A stretch of DNA of 17,029 bases from Ktedonobacterales bacterium (GCA_025450405.1 JANWHL010000024.1:1-17029), one strand, 5' to 3'; positions 6,264 through 14,186 are shown, counted from the stretch's first letter. Program-made: numbers and translations. Notes: a model not told the origin generated them from the sequence alone.

Positions 6264-8054
6264 TCAAATGCAATAGCCCTGGTCGAACGCGCATGAGTTC
6301 AGCTGGTCCGGGCAGAGCGGCGCCACCGACAGCGGATATGGCGCGCCCGTGGCGAGATTGACCTCGGGAATCTGCCCCACACCCGGAATCCCCGCCGACC
6401 AGTAGTACGTTCCAGGCGCCACGTGCGCGAACGTGTACCACCCGTCCGAACCCAGCGCGGCACCGTAGTCATCCGAGAAATAGCTCGGCAGGCTGACACC
6501 TCGCGACAGATAGATCGTCATGTGGGGGCTGGGCGGTGCCAGCACGTGACCATACACCTCGACCGCCGTGCGGAGCGCGGCCCTGGCTTTCGCGCCCTCC
6601 GGCGTATCCGCGTAATGACTGGCGAGTGTCTTGAAGGTTGGCACCGCGTCGGAGCACGGGTTCCCGCGCATCTGCGCTTCTCCATACGCGTAGTACGCGC
6701 TGGCGGCGGCGCGATGGGCGCGCGGAGCGAACGCGCTATGCGCGAAATGCGTGGCCACGTCCTCGAACTGCACGATCGCGTTGGGATAGTCCTGCTGCCC
6801 GGCCAGCATGACGCCCTCCTGGTAGTGCGCCCGCGCCTCCAGACCCAGCAGCGTGCCCTGGCAGGCCGTGTCGCAGCCAGGATCGTGAACGTAGCCGGCG
6901 AGATCGAGCACGATGCCGTCATAGGGAAGTTGGGTCGCCGCCGTCGCCGATCCAAGCCATGTGGCATACGCGCTCAAGAGGTCGCTCCAGGCGCGATGGA
7001 ACTCGACCGGATAGCTGGAATAGGTGGTGATGACGATGCCAAACTTCTGCGTGGCGGCATCGTAGACGTGGTCCTTGACCAGCGTCTCGCCCCACTCGTC
7101 AAGGACCCGCGCGACGTCGTGTGATCGACCCGCCAGTTGATATTCCGTGGCCGCGCCACCGTAATCGTGGGCCGCCTCCTGTGCGCGCGCTTGAACCAGA
7201 TGGAGCGGATCGCTCAGCACCAGCGCCCCACTGCCAGTGGCGCCAAGCAGCACGGCCGCGACGAGAGCCAGCAGGAGCGCCGTGATCGCCCGCCGGCCGA
7301 TGACCAGACGCACCGCCATGCCGATGACGTAGGCCGCCGCCAGCGCGATCCCGGCCACTCCCGCGTCGTGGACGCCGCTGGCCCAATCGCCCTCGTTGAC
7401 CGCCAACCCGAAGAAGAACGCACCGAGGACCACAATCAGCGCCGACGCGAACAGACCGAGCGTGGTGAGCGGCGCGAACGGCTCCGCCAGACTCATGATG
7501 CCCTGCCACATCGCCTCCTCGGCGGATGGCGCTGGCGGTGTCCCGGGCGGGAACGGCGCGTATGGGACATAGATAAAGCCCGAGTAGCCGCCCGTCGGAT
7601 CCGGCGCCCCGGGCGCGGCGAGCTGGCCCGGCGTCGCCGCAACCTGAGGTAAGCCCGAGCCCCCGATCGGACCATAATACGGGCCGTACGGCGAACTACC
7701 GCCCTGACCATACGCCGGCTGGCCATATCCTGGCTGGCCATCATCGGGCGCAACGCCGCCGGCACCGCTCCGCGGACCCCAGGCGCCCGCCGTGCCAGCG
7801 AACGGCGCGGCGCCGCCCGCTGGCTCCAAGGATCCCGCGCCCCAACCTGCCGCCGTCTCGCCCACGCCTCCGCCGTTTCCCACCGGGGTTTGCCCTTTGG
7901 CGGCACCTCCTCGGTTGTCGTAGATATAGCGTGCGGTCGGGGCGTACGGGTCGTCATCGCCGTCCGTTGGCGCGTTGAATGACGGCTGGTCCGCGCCGCG
8001 CCCGCCGCCAGCGGCGGGCGCGAGCCATCGGTTCACCGCGTCCTGGTCGTCCAT
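6264..8054 (-). CDS. Membrane-anchored TPR protein with Gly/Pro-rich N-terminus (paralogue A)
   Basis: This is a 596-residue protein starting at ATG 8054, with AAGGAG 5 bases upstream. It has the same plan as the next gene. Residues 1-180 are a Gly/Pro/Ala-rich tail (GQPGYGQPAYGQ, SPYGPYYGP). Membrane helices lie at about 198-219, 228-251 and 256-280. Residues 290-500 are TPR-like, and 498-581 form a beta-type domain. Shared signatures with paralogue B are PLHL(V/A)QAR, EYQLAG, VITTY and YADTPEG(A/G)KARAAL. C467 and C581 match C433 and C551 of paralogue B; C394, C398, C588 and C595 are extra. Sequence identity is high in the TPR part and low in the tail, so this is an old duplication. Function is unknown. 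It leads the probable three-gene group A - B - nurA, although the 192-base gap to B carries its own candidate promoter element. Confidence 0.85.
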   Translation of the reverse strand: MDDQDAVNRWLAPAAGGGRGADQPSFNAPTDGDDDPYAPTARYIYDNRGGAAKGQTPVGNGGGVGETAAGWGAGSLEPAGGAAPFAGTAGAWGPRSGAGGVAPDDGQPGYGQPAYGQGGSSPYGPYYGPIGGSGLPQVAATPGQLAAPGAPDPTGGYSGFIYVPYAPFPPGTPPAPSAEEAMWQGIMSLAEPFAPLTTLGLFASALIVVLGAFFFGLAVNEGDWASGVHDAGVAGIALAAAYVIGMAVRLVIGRRAITALLLALVAAVLLGATGSGALVLSDPLHLVQARAQEAAHDYGGAATEYQLAGRSHDVARVLDEWGETLVKDHVYDAATQKFGIVITTYSSYPVEFHRAWSDLLSAYATWLGSATAATQLPYDGIVLDLAGYVHDPGCDTACQGTLLGLEARAHYQEGVMLAGQQDYPNAIVQFEDVATHFAHSAFAPRAHRAAASAYYAYGEAQMRGNPCSDAVPTFKTLASHYADTPEGAKARAALRTAVEVYGHVLAPPSPHMTIYLSRGVSLPSYFSDDYGAALGSDGWYTFAHVAPGTYYWSAGIPGVGQIPEVNLATGAPYPLSVAPLCPDQLNSCAFDQGYCI

Positions 8055-8466
8055 GGTGACTCCTTCCGTGGCGCCGCCCGGCGGAATGCCGCCCACTGGC
8101 TCATCCGCCCTCGATGTAGGTGGCGCGCCCGACCCGCTGGCCATGCCGCGCGTACCGACCTGGCGGCCGGCCCACGTCCATTGTACCGGACCTGACAAGT
8201 GCCCAAAGGCATGCTCATCCGCTCACACGCGATCCGTGTCGCATGCGGGGCCGCATAAGGGGCCGCGCCACTTGCCGGCGTCATGGCGACACCGAATACC
8301 TGGCACTACGAGTTTGGCACGAGAAACGCGGAGAAACACCCGGCGGCCCCGCGGCGATGGGCCCCCCGACCCACGTCGTCCACTGCCCGCCACCTCGTTA
8401 GCGTTGCCATAGCGTCAGCGTTACAGGAATGCCCGCGCACCAGGTCGGTGCGCGCGGCGTGAGAGG
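8055..8466. other. Gene-free divergent intergenic region
   Basis: About 410 bases between the divergent paralogue A and cNMP-domain genes show no convincing coding sequence or RNA gene. GGGGCCGC occurs twice close together near 8236-8257. The only signals I can support are the minus-strand element at 8180-8198 and the plus-strand promoter at 8467-8495. The open frames crossing the region are arginine-rich and have no ribosome site. Confidence 0.5.
8180..8198 (-). promoter_or_regulatory. Candidate promoter element of paralogue A (TTGTCAG-N6-TACAATG)
   Basis: On the minus strand TTGTCA (8198-8193) and TACAAT (8185-8180) are separated by 7 bases, followed by G. The same two words with the same spacing stand before paralogue B (TTGCCA, TACAAT at 6236-6218). 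It lies 126 bases upstream of the ATG at 8054. The 7-base spacing does not fit a sigma-70 promoter, so TACAAT may be a -10 box next to an activator site, or the whole may be a different kind of site. Confidence 0.4.
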
Positions 8467-8495
8467 TTCGGCGCGCAGCGAGCGTAGTGTATAAT
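8467..8495 (+). promoter_or_regulatory. Promoter of the cNMP-binding protein gene
   Basis: A perfect TATAAT lies at 8490-8495. The hexamer 17 bases upstream (TTCGGC, 8467-8472) is a poor -35 box, so the promoter may need an activator. Transcription would start near 8502 and leave a leader of about 120 bases before the ATG at 8622. Confidence 0.5.
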
Positions 8496-8579
8496 GCGCG
8501 ATAGCGGGCGGAATGTGTGTCCGCGTGCGCCAGGACATCGCGCCGCGCATGAGCGGCCAGATGGTCGCGGATGGTCCCA

Positions 8580-8603
8580 CGTGGCCCCCCAGGGCCGGCC
8601 ACG
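8580..8603 (+). other. Leader hairpin just before the ribosome site of the cNMP-binding protein gene
   Basis: CGTGGCC (8580-8586) pairs with GGCCACG (8597-8603) around a 10-base loop. The ribosome site GGAG (8613-8616) follows 9 bases later and is not itself in the stem. The hairpin could affect translation, but it may be chance in such GC-rich DNA. Confidence 0.3.
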
Positions 8604-8621
8604 GTGAAAGGCGGAGACGGC

Positions 8622-9119
8622 ATGTTCGGATTCGGCAAGCGGCGCGCGGCCTCTGGCGACCAGGCGAAACCGGCGGCGACCAATCAGGCCCAGCGGGAGG
8701 CGCACGTGCGCCTGCTGGGCAAAGTGCCGATGTTCCTCGACCTGAGCAAACGCGATCTGGATCTTCTCGCCGCGGCGTGCGCCGAACGGGACTTTCCCGC
8801 CGGCCACGTGATCCTGCGTGAGGGCGACCCCGGTGTTGGCCTTTTCGTCATCGTGAGTGGCCGCGTGCGCGTCACCCAGCAGCTCGGGGGCGAGCCGCGC
8901 GAGCTCGGCACATCGGGCCCCGGCGATGTCTTCGGCGAGATGTCCTTGCTCGACGACCTGCCCCGGTCCGCGACGGTAACCGCCGTTGAGCCCACGCGCG
9001 TGCTCGTGCTCCAGGGCGTCGACTTCCGCGTCGCGCTGCGTGAGGACCCCGATATCGCCCTGCGCCTGCTGGCCGTCCTCTCCCGCCGGCTGCGCGGCGT
9101 CGAGGCGCGGCAGATCTAG
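8622..9119 (+). CDS. Stand-alone cyclic-nucleotide-binding (CRP-like) domain protein
   Basis: This 165-residue protein starts at ATG 8622 behind GGCGGAG. Residues about 32-140 form a cNMP-binding beta-roll: the PMFLDLSKRDLDLLA entry helix, GHVILREGD, LFVIVSGRVRV, then the phosphate-binding cassette FGEMSLLDDLPRSATV at 104-119. Within it E106 and R115 are the usual ribose and phosphate contacts. A helix follows at about 139-162 and the protein ends at RQI, so the DNA-binding winged helix of CRP/FNR regulators is missing. The N-terminus (MFGFGKRR, then an Ala/Gln/Lys stretch) is basic. The protein probably binds cAMP or a similar nucleotide and acts through a partner. It is followed after 122 bases by the basic membrane protein gene on the same strand. 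Confidence 0.9.
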   Translation: MFGFGKRRAASGDQAKPAATNQAQREAHVRLLGKVPMFLDLSKRDLDLLAAACAERDFPAGHVILREGDPGVGLFVIVSGRVRVTQQLGGEPRELGTSGPGDVFGEMSLLDDLPRSATVTAVEPTRVLVLQGVDFRVALREDPDIALRLLAVLSRRLRGVEARQI

Positions 9120-9241
9120 CGCGGCCCGATACAACCCAGGCAACCCAACCGGGCCCACGTGGCACGGAACGTGCGCGCTCCTTTCCAGTTCGGGCTCATC
9201 GCACAGTGCGAGGACCCCACTGAAGGGAGTACCGATCACAC

Positions 9242-10024
9242 ATGGCCATCAGCCAGTTCAGCCTGCGCGCGCGGGCGCTGACCGACGCACCTCGCGGCGG
9301 TGTGAATAGAGCGCTGGACGGCGCCCGCAACCTGGCCGCGGGCGCCCAGTTGGCGCGACACGCTCCGCGGACCATCCGCTCGGCCTGGCGCCTCGGCAAA
9401 CGCATAGGGTGGGCACAGGGCGCGGCGGCCGTGGCGCCGCTGGCGGCGCGCGGCTGGTGGAGCGGCCTCACCGGGCGGATGGAAGCGCGCGTGACCAGGC
9501 TTCAGGTTCGCTCTCTGGCTCGCTGGGCGCCGCTCTCGCTCGCCGGGATCCGCCTTGGCTCGCGCGGCTGGTCGCTGCTGCGACGTCCCGCACCCACACC
9601 AACTCGCCTGCGCGCTGCCACGCTCGCCAACCCACTCCGCCTCAGTACGTTCCGCCTCGGTGCCGTCCGCGTCGGCATGGGTCAGTCGCGCGCGCTTCGC
9701 GGGCAAGCGGTCGCTCTCGCGTCGAAGTCCACGGCGCAAGCCGCCAGCGCGGCGAAGGCGTCCAGCGCGGCAAAGTCAGCGATCCAGACCAATGTGGCTC
9801 AGCGCGCCCGCACCGTGACGCGCGCCCAACGTCCCGCCCGCTCCGTCGCGCGGCTGAACCTCATCCAGACTACTGGCAAGCAACTTCGCGCGGGATCGCG
9901 CTTCACGCGCCTGTTCATCATGGGGTTCGCCGTCGGCATGTTCTGGGCATACCTCTTTGCTCCCAGGCCCGGCCTGGGCTTCCAGGCGGTACGCGAGAGC
10001 TCCCAGCGCGCCCGTTCCGCCTGA
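9242..10024 (+). CDS. Very basic Ala/Arg-rich protein with one C-terminal membrane helix
   Basis: This is a 260-residue protein with no family I recognise. The start is ATG 9242; GGGAG lies 12 bases upstream, longer than ideal. Almost the whole length is rich in Arg and Ala with very few acidic residues. Residues 161-181 are a Ser/Ala/Lys stretch. A single hydrophobic helix (about 221-240, LFIMGFAVGMFWAYLFA) is followed by APRPG. That ending resembles the 'LFAP(K/R)xG' signature that follows the membrane helix in YtxH-type proteins, although there the helix is N-terminal. The basic body could bind nucleic acid or acidic lipids and be anchored by the tail (inference). Coding is supported by the plausible tail anchor and collinearity with the cNMP gene, but other frames are open too. 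Confidence 0.65.
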   Translation: MAISQFSLRARALTDAPRGGVNRALDGARNLAAGAQLARHAPRTIRSAWRLGKRIGWAQGAAAVAPLAARGWWSGLTGRMEARVTRLQVRSLARWAPLSLAGIRLGSRGWSLLRRPAPTPTRLRAATLANPLRLSTFRLGAVRVGMGQSRALRGQAVALASKSTAQAASAAKASSAAKSAIQTNVAQRARTVTRAQRPARSVARLNLIQTTGKQLRAGSRFTRLFIMGFAVGMFWAYLFAPRPGLGFQAVRESSQRARSA

Positions 10025-10059
10025 GCGTTCCGCCTGAGCGTTCCGCCTGAGCGTTCCGA
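10021..10059 (+). repeat. 13-bp tandem repeat (3 copies) over a stop codon
   Basis: CTGAGCGTTCCGC is repeated at 10021-10033, 10034-10046 and 10047-10059 (last base differs); a partial copy lies just upstream. The first TGA is the stop of the basic membrane protein gene. Because 13 is not a multiple of three, the TGA triplets at 10022, 10035 and 10048 fall in all three frames. The repeat fills most of the 49-base gap to the convergent TPR gene; no hairpin terminator is visible there. Confidence 0.9.
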
Positions 10060-10073
10060 CCGGTTCCCGCGGC

Positions 10074-13000
10074 CTACCGGCGCCCGAAGAAACGTGAGAG
10101 CCAGCGGCGCCGGTGGGCCGCTTCCGTTTCCGCCGCGCTGGAAGGCCCCGGCGAGCCCGGCGGTGTCGCCAGCCGGCTGGGTGCGTCGCCCGACCCGCTG
10201 ACGGGCGTGGCCGGCGAGGCGAGTGGGCCGGTCCGCGCCGCCGTCATCGCGCCAAGCGGCCCGGTTCGTGGAGCGGCCACCGACCCCAGCGGTCCCGTCC
10301 GCGGCGCGAGCTCCACCAGCGTATCGGTTGGCACGTCGGCATGCAGCGTCGGCGGTGGGGCCTTTGCCGTCCCCACCGCGTCGCGGGGCAGCGGCGCCGA
10401 GAGCGGGGAACCGGCGCCCAGCGGGCCGAGCGCCGCGATGATCCCCGTCAGCTCCGATCCAGCCGGATCGCCTGCTGATGTGGGTGTGACGCCTGCCCGC
10501 GCGCGATGGCGCGCCAGCGCGGCGCGAACATCGGCATCGTCAGGGGCCAGGTCCATCGCCTGCCGATACTCGTCCGCGGCCTCGGCGCTTCGACCAGCGT
10601 CGTCCAGCAACGCGGCCAGCGCCAGCCGCGCCGCCACCGAGGCCGGCCGCCGCGCCACCGTCTGGCGGAGCAGCGCTTCCGCGTCCGCGCGCGCGCCCCA
10701 GCCACAAAGCACCTCCGCGAAGCGCACGGGAATGCGGGCGCTCGATGGCACGAGCACAAGCGCACGCGCGAATGCCTCTCGAGCCTCCGCGCGTCGATCG
10801 AGTTGCGCGAGCACGCTGGCCAGCTCGAGGTACGCCTCGGGATCGTCCGGCCCGTGGGTGATCGCTTGCTGGTAGTGGTCAGCGGCTTCGGCGCCCCGAC
10901 CACGGCGCGCGAGGAAGCGCGCGTAGCCCAGGTGCGGCGATGCCAGGTCCTGGCCAAGCTCCAGCGTGCGGCCGTATTCGCGCTCGGCCTCGTCGTCCCG
11001 TCCAACATCACTCAGCAAAATGGCGTAATGGAAGTGCGCCTCCCAATTCGTATCGTCCAGGGCGAGGGCACGCTGGTACAACGGCTCGGCCTCGGCCGCG
11101 TGTCCGCGCGTGTCGAGAACATTGGCCAGACCGATCAACCCATCGACCGCGTCGGGTTGGAACTCGAGCGCATGCCGATAAAGGGCTTCGACTTCCTCCG
11201 TGGGCGCGCCTCGCTGCACCAGCAGATCGGCCAGGATCAACCGCACCCGTGCGTCATCGGGCCGCAGGTCCGCCGCGTGCGTCAGCACCCGACCCGCCTC
11301 CTCCAGCCGACCAACGCGTTGGAGCAACAGGCCGAGATTGACGAGCGTCACATCGTCGTCTGGATCATCCTCCAGCGCCCGGCGATAGAGGCGCTCGGCC
11401 TCGTCGGTTCTCCCCGCCCTCGTCAGCACATTCGCCAGATTCACCAGTGCGCTCACATCATCCGGCGACCGCGCGAGGTCGCGACGGAAGAATCGCTCGG
11501 CGCCCGGCGGATCCACCTCCACCGCCCGCGCATAGAGCTCCACCGCCTCGTCCTGCCGCCCGCGACTTTCGAGCAAACGCGCCAGCTCCATGTGCGTGGC
11601 CGCTTCCTCCGGCGCCAGCGCCACCGCCTGGCGCAGCGTCGCTTCGGCCTCGCCCCAGCGCTCGTTGCGCATCAACATGAGCGCGTAATCCAGGTGGGCG
11701 GCGGCGGAGTCTGGCGCAAGGACGAGTGCCCGCTGGTACGCGGCCTCGGCCTCCTCCACCCGATCAAGCTCTTCGAGCACTCGTCCCAGCGCGCTGTGGA
11801 TGCCAGCCTCCTCCGGAGCGAGCGCCACCGCTCGGCGCAACACGACCACCGCGTCACGCGCTTCGCCCCGCCGCGCCAGATGCAGACCGTATTCCAGATG
11901 CGCGGCCGGCTGCCTGGGTGCCAGGTCCACCGCCCGCCGCAGCAGCGGCTGCGCCTCATCGGCCAGACCGCGCCGCTCCAACAGCGCACCCAGTTGCAGG
12001 GCGAGGGCCGCGTTCCGCGGCTCCAGCACCACCGCCTGGCGATAGAGTGCCTCCGCCTCGTCTGTCCAGCCCGCGCGCTCGCGCAGTTGCGCGAGTTGCG
12101 CCGCCACTGACCCCGACCGCGGATCGAGCTCCAGCGCTCGGCGCAAATGCCGTTCGGCCTCGGCCATCTGGTCAAGCGAAAGCAGCAGCGACGCGTAGTA
12201 GGCGTGCGACTCCGCCTCGCCTGGCGCCAGGTCGAGACCACGTCCATAGGCCGCCTGGGCCTCGTGCGTGCGTCCCTGACGCGCCAGCAGCAATCCATAG
12301 TGCAGATGTGCCGCCGCCTCATCCGGAGCTAGCTCGATCGCACGGCGATACAGCCCTTCGGCTTCCGCGATCTGGTCGGACTCACTCAACAAGTCCGCGA
12401 GCGCGATGTGGGCGCGCGCGCTGGTGGGCGCGCGCTCGGCTCCCGCGCGTCGCAAGGCGATGGCCTCCTCGCGCTGGCCCGCATCCCAGAGCACGCTGGC
12501 CAGCCGCCCGCGCGCGCCCTCATCGCCAGGATCCAGCGCCAGCGCGCGCCGCAGGACCGCCTCCGCCTCGGCGTTCAGATTCACTTCGGCGAGGGCCAGT
12601 CCCAGCAAGCCCAGCAATCCAGTGTCCTCCGGGGCGAGGGACGTGGCGCGGCGCAAGAGCTCCACCGCTTCAGACCACCGACCCGCGCTCGCGAGCACAC
12701 GGGCCAGGTTCCCTAGTGCGCCGCTGTTGTCCGGATCGTGGCGCAGCATGAACTGGAAATACGCCTCAGTTTGCGCTGGATCAGTCTCGCAGGCCTGACG
12801 AAACAGCGCCACGGCCTCGTCATGCCGGCCCCGCTCGTCCAGCACCGCACACAATTGCAGCAGCGCGACACCATCGCCGGGATCTAGAGCGACCGCCCGC
12901 CGCAGCCGCGCTTCCGCGTCCGCGATCCGATCGCGGCGGGCCAGCAGCAGACCATATTGGCGATGTGCGCGGGCATTGGCCGGGTCGAGCGCCAGGGCAC

Positions 13001-13874
13001 GACGGTAGAGCGGCTCCGCCTCGTCCAGACGGTCATCATCCGCGATCAGCGTCGCCAGGGTGGTCAGTGCCGCCGATTCTTCTGGCGCCAGCGCCACGGC
13101 CGTGCGAATGCGCTCCTCAGCCTCCGCGCGGCGACCCAACCGGACCAGCAGGACGCCATAATTGTAATGGGCCGCCACGCTGCTCGGTGCCAGTTCGATA
13201 GCGCGGCGATAGAGCGCCTCGGCCTGGGCATGTTGCTGCCGGTCGTCCAGGCAATTGGCGAGGAGGACGTGCGTCTCCACGTCGTCCGGCGCGAGCTTCA
13301 GCGCCCGGCGGCACTCCGCCTCGGCCGCGTCCAGCTCCCCGCGCGCCGCCAGCAGCCGGGCCAGTGCCAACGCCGCGTCGAAGGACTGCCCGTCCATTTC
13401 AACCGCCGAACGCAGGGCACGCTCCGCCTCCGCGACCGCACCCCCACTCGTGGCGGTCTGGGCCAGGGTCAGCAGCGCCGGCACATCGTGAACGCGGCCA
13501 AGTTCGGCGATGAGCGCGGAGAGGAGGCGCGGCGCGATCGGTGGGTGTTCGGATGTCGCGTGGCCGCCGGATTCCGCGGCCTTCGCGGGCGTGGACGCGT
13601 CGTCCACTGGCTCGAGCCATTCGCCGTCTCCGGTGCCGCCGCGGACGTATCCGCCACCGCGCTCCAGGTCCCAGGCTCCGCGGTACCACTCCGCCAGGCT
13701 CAGCTGCGCGCCAATCGCACGGGCGGCGGCGAGCACGCGCGGCCGGGTCAGTGGGTCAATCTCGACCGCCCGCAAGAGGTCCACGGCCTCGCGCATTGGT
13801 CCACTTTCAGACACGCCATCGCGCCGCGTGCCTGGTTTCGCGCCCGCCCTCTGCCCGTCATCACCTGGCGCCAT
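10074..13874 (-). CDS. Giant TPR protein (about 28 repeats)
   Basis: This is a 1266-residue protein; the start is ATG 13874 with GGGGAGG 5 bases upstream. Residues 1-130 are a non-repeat head without a signal peptide. Residues about 131-1112 are continuous 34-residue TPRs of the pattern A..LA.LL...GR..EAE.LYRRALELAP. Two half-length units (15 residues) occur at 368-382 and 791-805. The tail (1113-1266) is Pro/Gly/Ala/Thr-rich, with three RTGPL repeats (1192-1224) and a strongly basic aromatic end, RRRWLSRFFGRR. No enzymatic domain (no OGT, sulfotransferase or kinase part) and no membrane helix is seen. It should form a long right-handed superhelix that binds proteins. Partner and pathway are unknown. 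The gene is monocistronic and converges on the basic membrane protein gene. Confidence 0.9.
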   Translation of the reverse strand: MAPGDDGQRAGAKPGTRRDGVSESGPMREAVDLLRAVEIDPLTRPRVLAAARAIGAQLSLAEWYRGAWDLERGGGYVRGGTGDGEWLEPVDDASTPAKAAESGGHATSEHPPIAPRLLSALIAELGRVHDVPALLTLAQTATSGGAVAEAERALRSAVEMDGQSFDAALALARLLAARGELDAAEAECRRALKLAPDDVETHVLLANCLDDRQQHAQAEALYRRAIELAPSSVAAHYNYGVLLVRLGRRAEAEERIRTAVALAPEESAALTTLATLIADDDRLDEAEPLYRRALALDPANARAHRQYGLLLARRDRIADAEARLRRAVALDPGDGVALLQLCAVLDERGRHDEAVALFRQACETDPAQTEAYFQFMLRHDPDNSGALGNLARVLASAGRWSEAVELLRRATSLAPEDTGLLGLLGLALAEVNLNAEAEAVLRRALALDPGDEGARGRLASVLWDAGQREEAIALRRAGAERAPTSARAHIALADLLSESDQIAEAEGLYRRAIELAPDEAAAHLHYGLLLARQGRTHEAQAAYGRGLDLAPGEAESHAYYASLLLSLDQMAEAERHLRRALELDPRSGSVAAQLAQLRERAGWTDEAEALYRQAVVLEPRNAALALQLGALLERRGLADEAQPLLRRAVDLAPRQPAAHLEYGLHLARRGEARDAVVVLRRAVALAPEEAGIHSALGRVLEELDRVEEAEAAYQRALVLAPDSAAAHLDYALMLMRNERWGEAEATLRQAVALAPEEAATHMELARLLESRGRQDEAVELYARAVEVDPPGAERFFRRDLARSPDDVSALVNLANVLTRAGRTDEAERLYRRALEDDPDDDVTLVNLGLLLQRVGRLEEAGRVLTHAADLRPDDARVRLILADLLVQRGAPTEEVEALYRHALEFQPDAVDGLIGLANVLDTRGHAAEAEPLYQRALALDDTNWEAHFHYAILLSDVGRDDEAEREYGRTLELGQDLASPHLGYARFLARRGRGAEAADHYQQAITHGPDDPEAYLELASVLAQLDRRAEAREAFARALVLVPSSARIPVRFAEVLCGWGARADAEALLRQTVARRPASVAARLALAALLDDAGRSAEAADEYRQAMDLAPDDADVRAALARHRARAGVTPTSAGDPAGSELTGIIAALGPLGAGSPLSAPLPRDAVGTAKAPPPTLHADVPTDTLVELAPRTGPLGSVAAPRTGPLGAMTAARTGPLASPATPVSGSGDAPSRLATPPGSPGPSSAAETEAAHRRRWLSRFFGRR
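10203..10301 (-). repeat. Three 11-residue RTGPL repeats in the TPR protein tail
   Basis: Residues 1192-1202, 1203-1213 and 1214-1224 each begin RTGPL followed by a Gly/Ala/Ser/Pro stretch. They lie between the TPR array and the basic C-terminal end and are probably a flexible linker or short binding motif. Confidence 0.8.
10539..13385 (-). repeat. TPR array with a 12-unit super-repeat
   Basis: The array runs from residue 164 to 1112. I count units 2-7, a half unit, units 8-19, a half unit, then units 20-28; one unit (22) is 35 long and the rest are 34. The half units share the pattern DPxxxExxFxxxLxxxPD and are exactly 423 residues (1269 bases) apart. Units with AHxxY-like starts are 4, 6, 12, 13 and 16, 18, 24, 25, that is, pairs twelve units apart. 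This suggests duplication of a 12-repeat block, followed by divergence. Confidence 0.75.
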
Positions 13875-14157
13875 ATCGCCTCCCCAGCCCACCCCGGCTA
13901 CCATGCCCATCTTCGCGACATCATCACCACAGAGCGCGAGCATGTGTGGCGCCCGATCGGCACAAGCGCCCACTCGCTCAACTCTCGCCCACGTCGTCCG
14001 GGGCCGCTCCCCCTAGTACAACGCGCGGCGCGCGTGTGCGTAAGCTGGTGCGCACGGAATGGCCAAACCGGGTCTGCGCACGGCCACCAATCCCATCCGC
14101 TCACCGTTGGCCACCGCTCTCTCAACGCACACGACGCTCTCTCAGCGCACACAAAGA
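13875..14157. other. Upstream region of the giant TPR gene, with a 20-bp direct repeat
   Basis: No gene is supported here. Frames that stay open are Arg/Ser/Pro-rich shadows. At 14115-14134 and 14135-14154 a 20-base unit (CGCTCTCTCAACGCACACGA) occurs twice in tandem with two mismatches. It adjoins the terminator of the stress-protein gene and lies about 240 bases before the TPR start codon, where it could be a regulatory site. I found no convincing promoter for the TPR gene. Confidence 0.5.
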
Positions 14158-14186
14158 AACGAGGGGGCGACAATCGCCCCCTCGTT
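14148..14186 (-). terminator. Rho-independent terminator of the Gly-Gly-repeat stress protein gene
   Basis: A perfect 13-bp stem, AACGAGGGGGCGA (14158-14170) with TCGCCCCCTCGTT (14174-14186), encloses a 3-base loop. Read on the minus strand, the stem is followed by TCTTTGTGTG, a moderately T-rich tail. It begins 22 bases after the stop codon at 14209. This is the clearest terminator in the window. Confidence 0.85.

Noticed and set aside
9236..9739. Minus-strand open frame opposite the basic membrane protein gene
   Set aside because: It has no ribosome site and no recognisable feature, whereas the plus-strand frame ends in a clear membrane helix with a flanking motif.
10506..12110. Long plus-strand open frames opposite the giant TPR gene
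   Set aside because: The minus-strand frame encodes perfect TPR consensus throughout. The plus-strand products are His/Arg/Gln-rich shadows caused by high GC.
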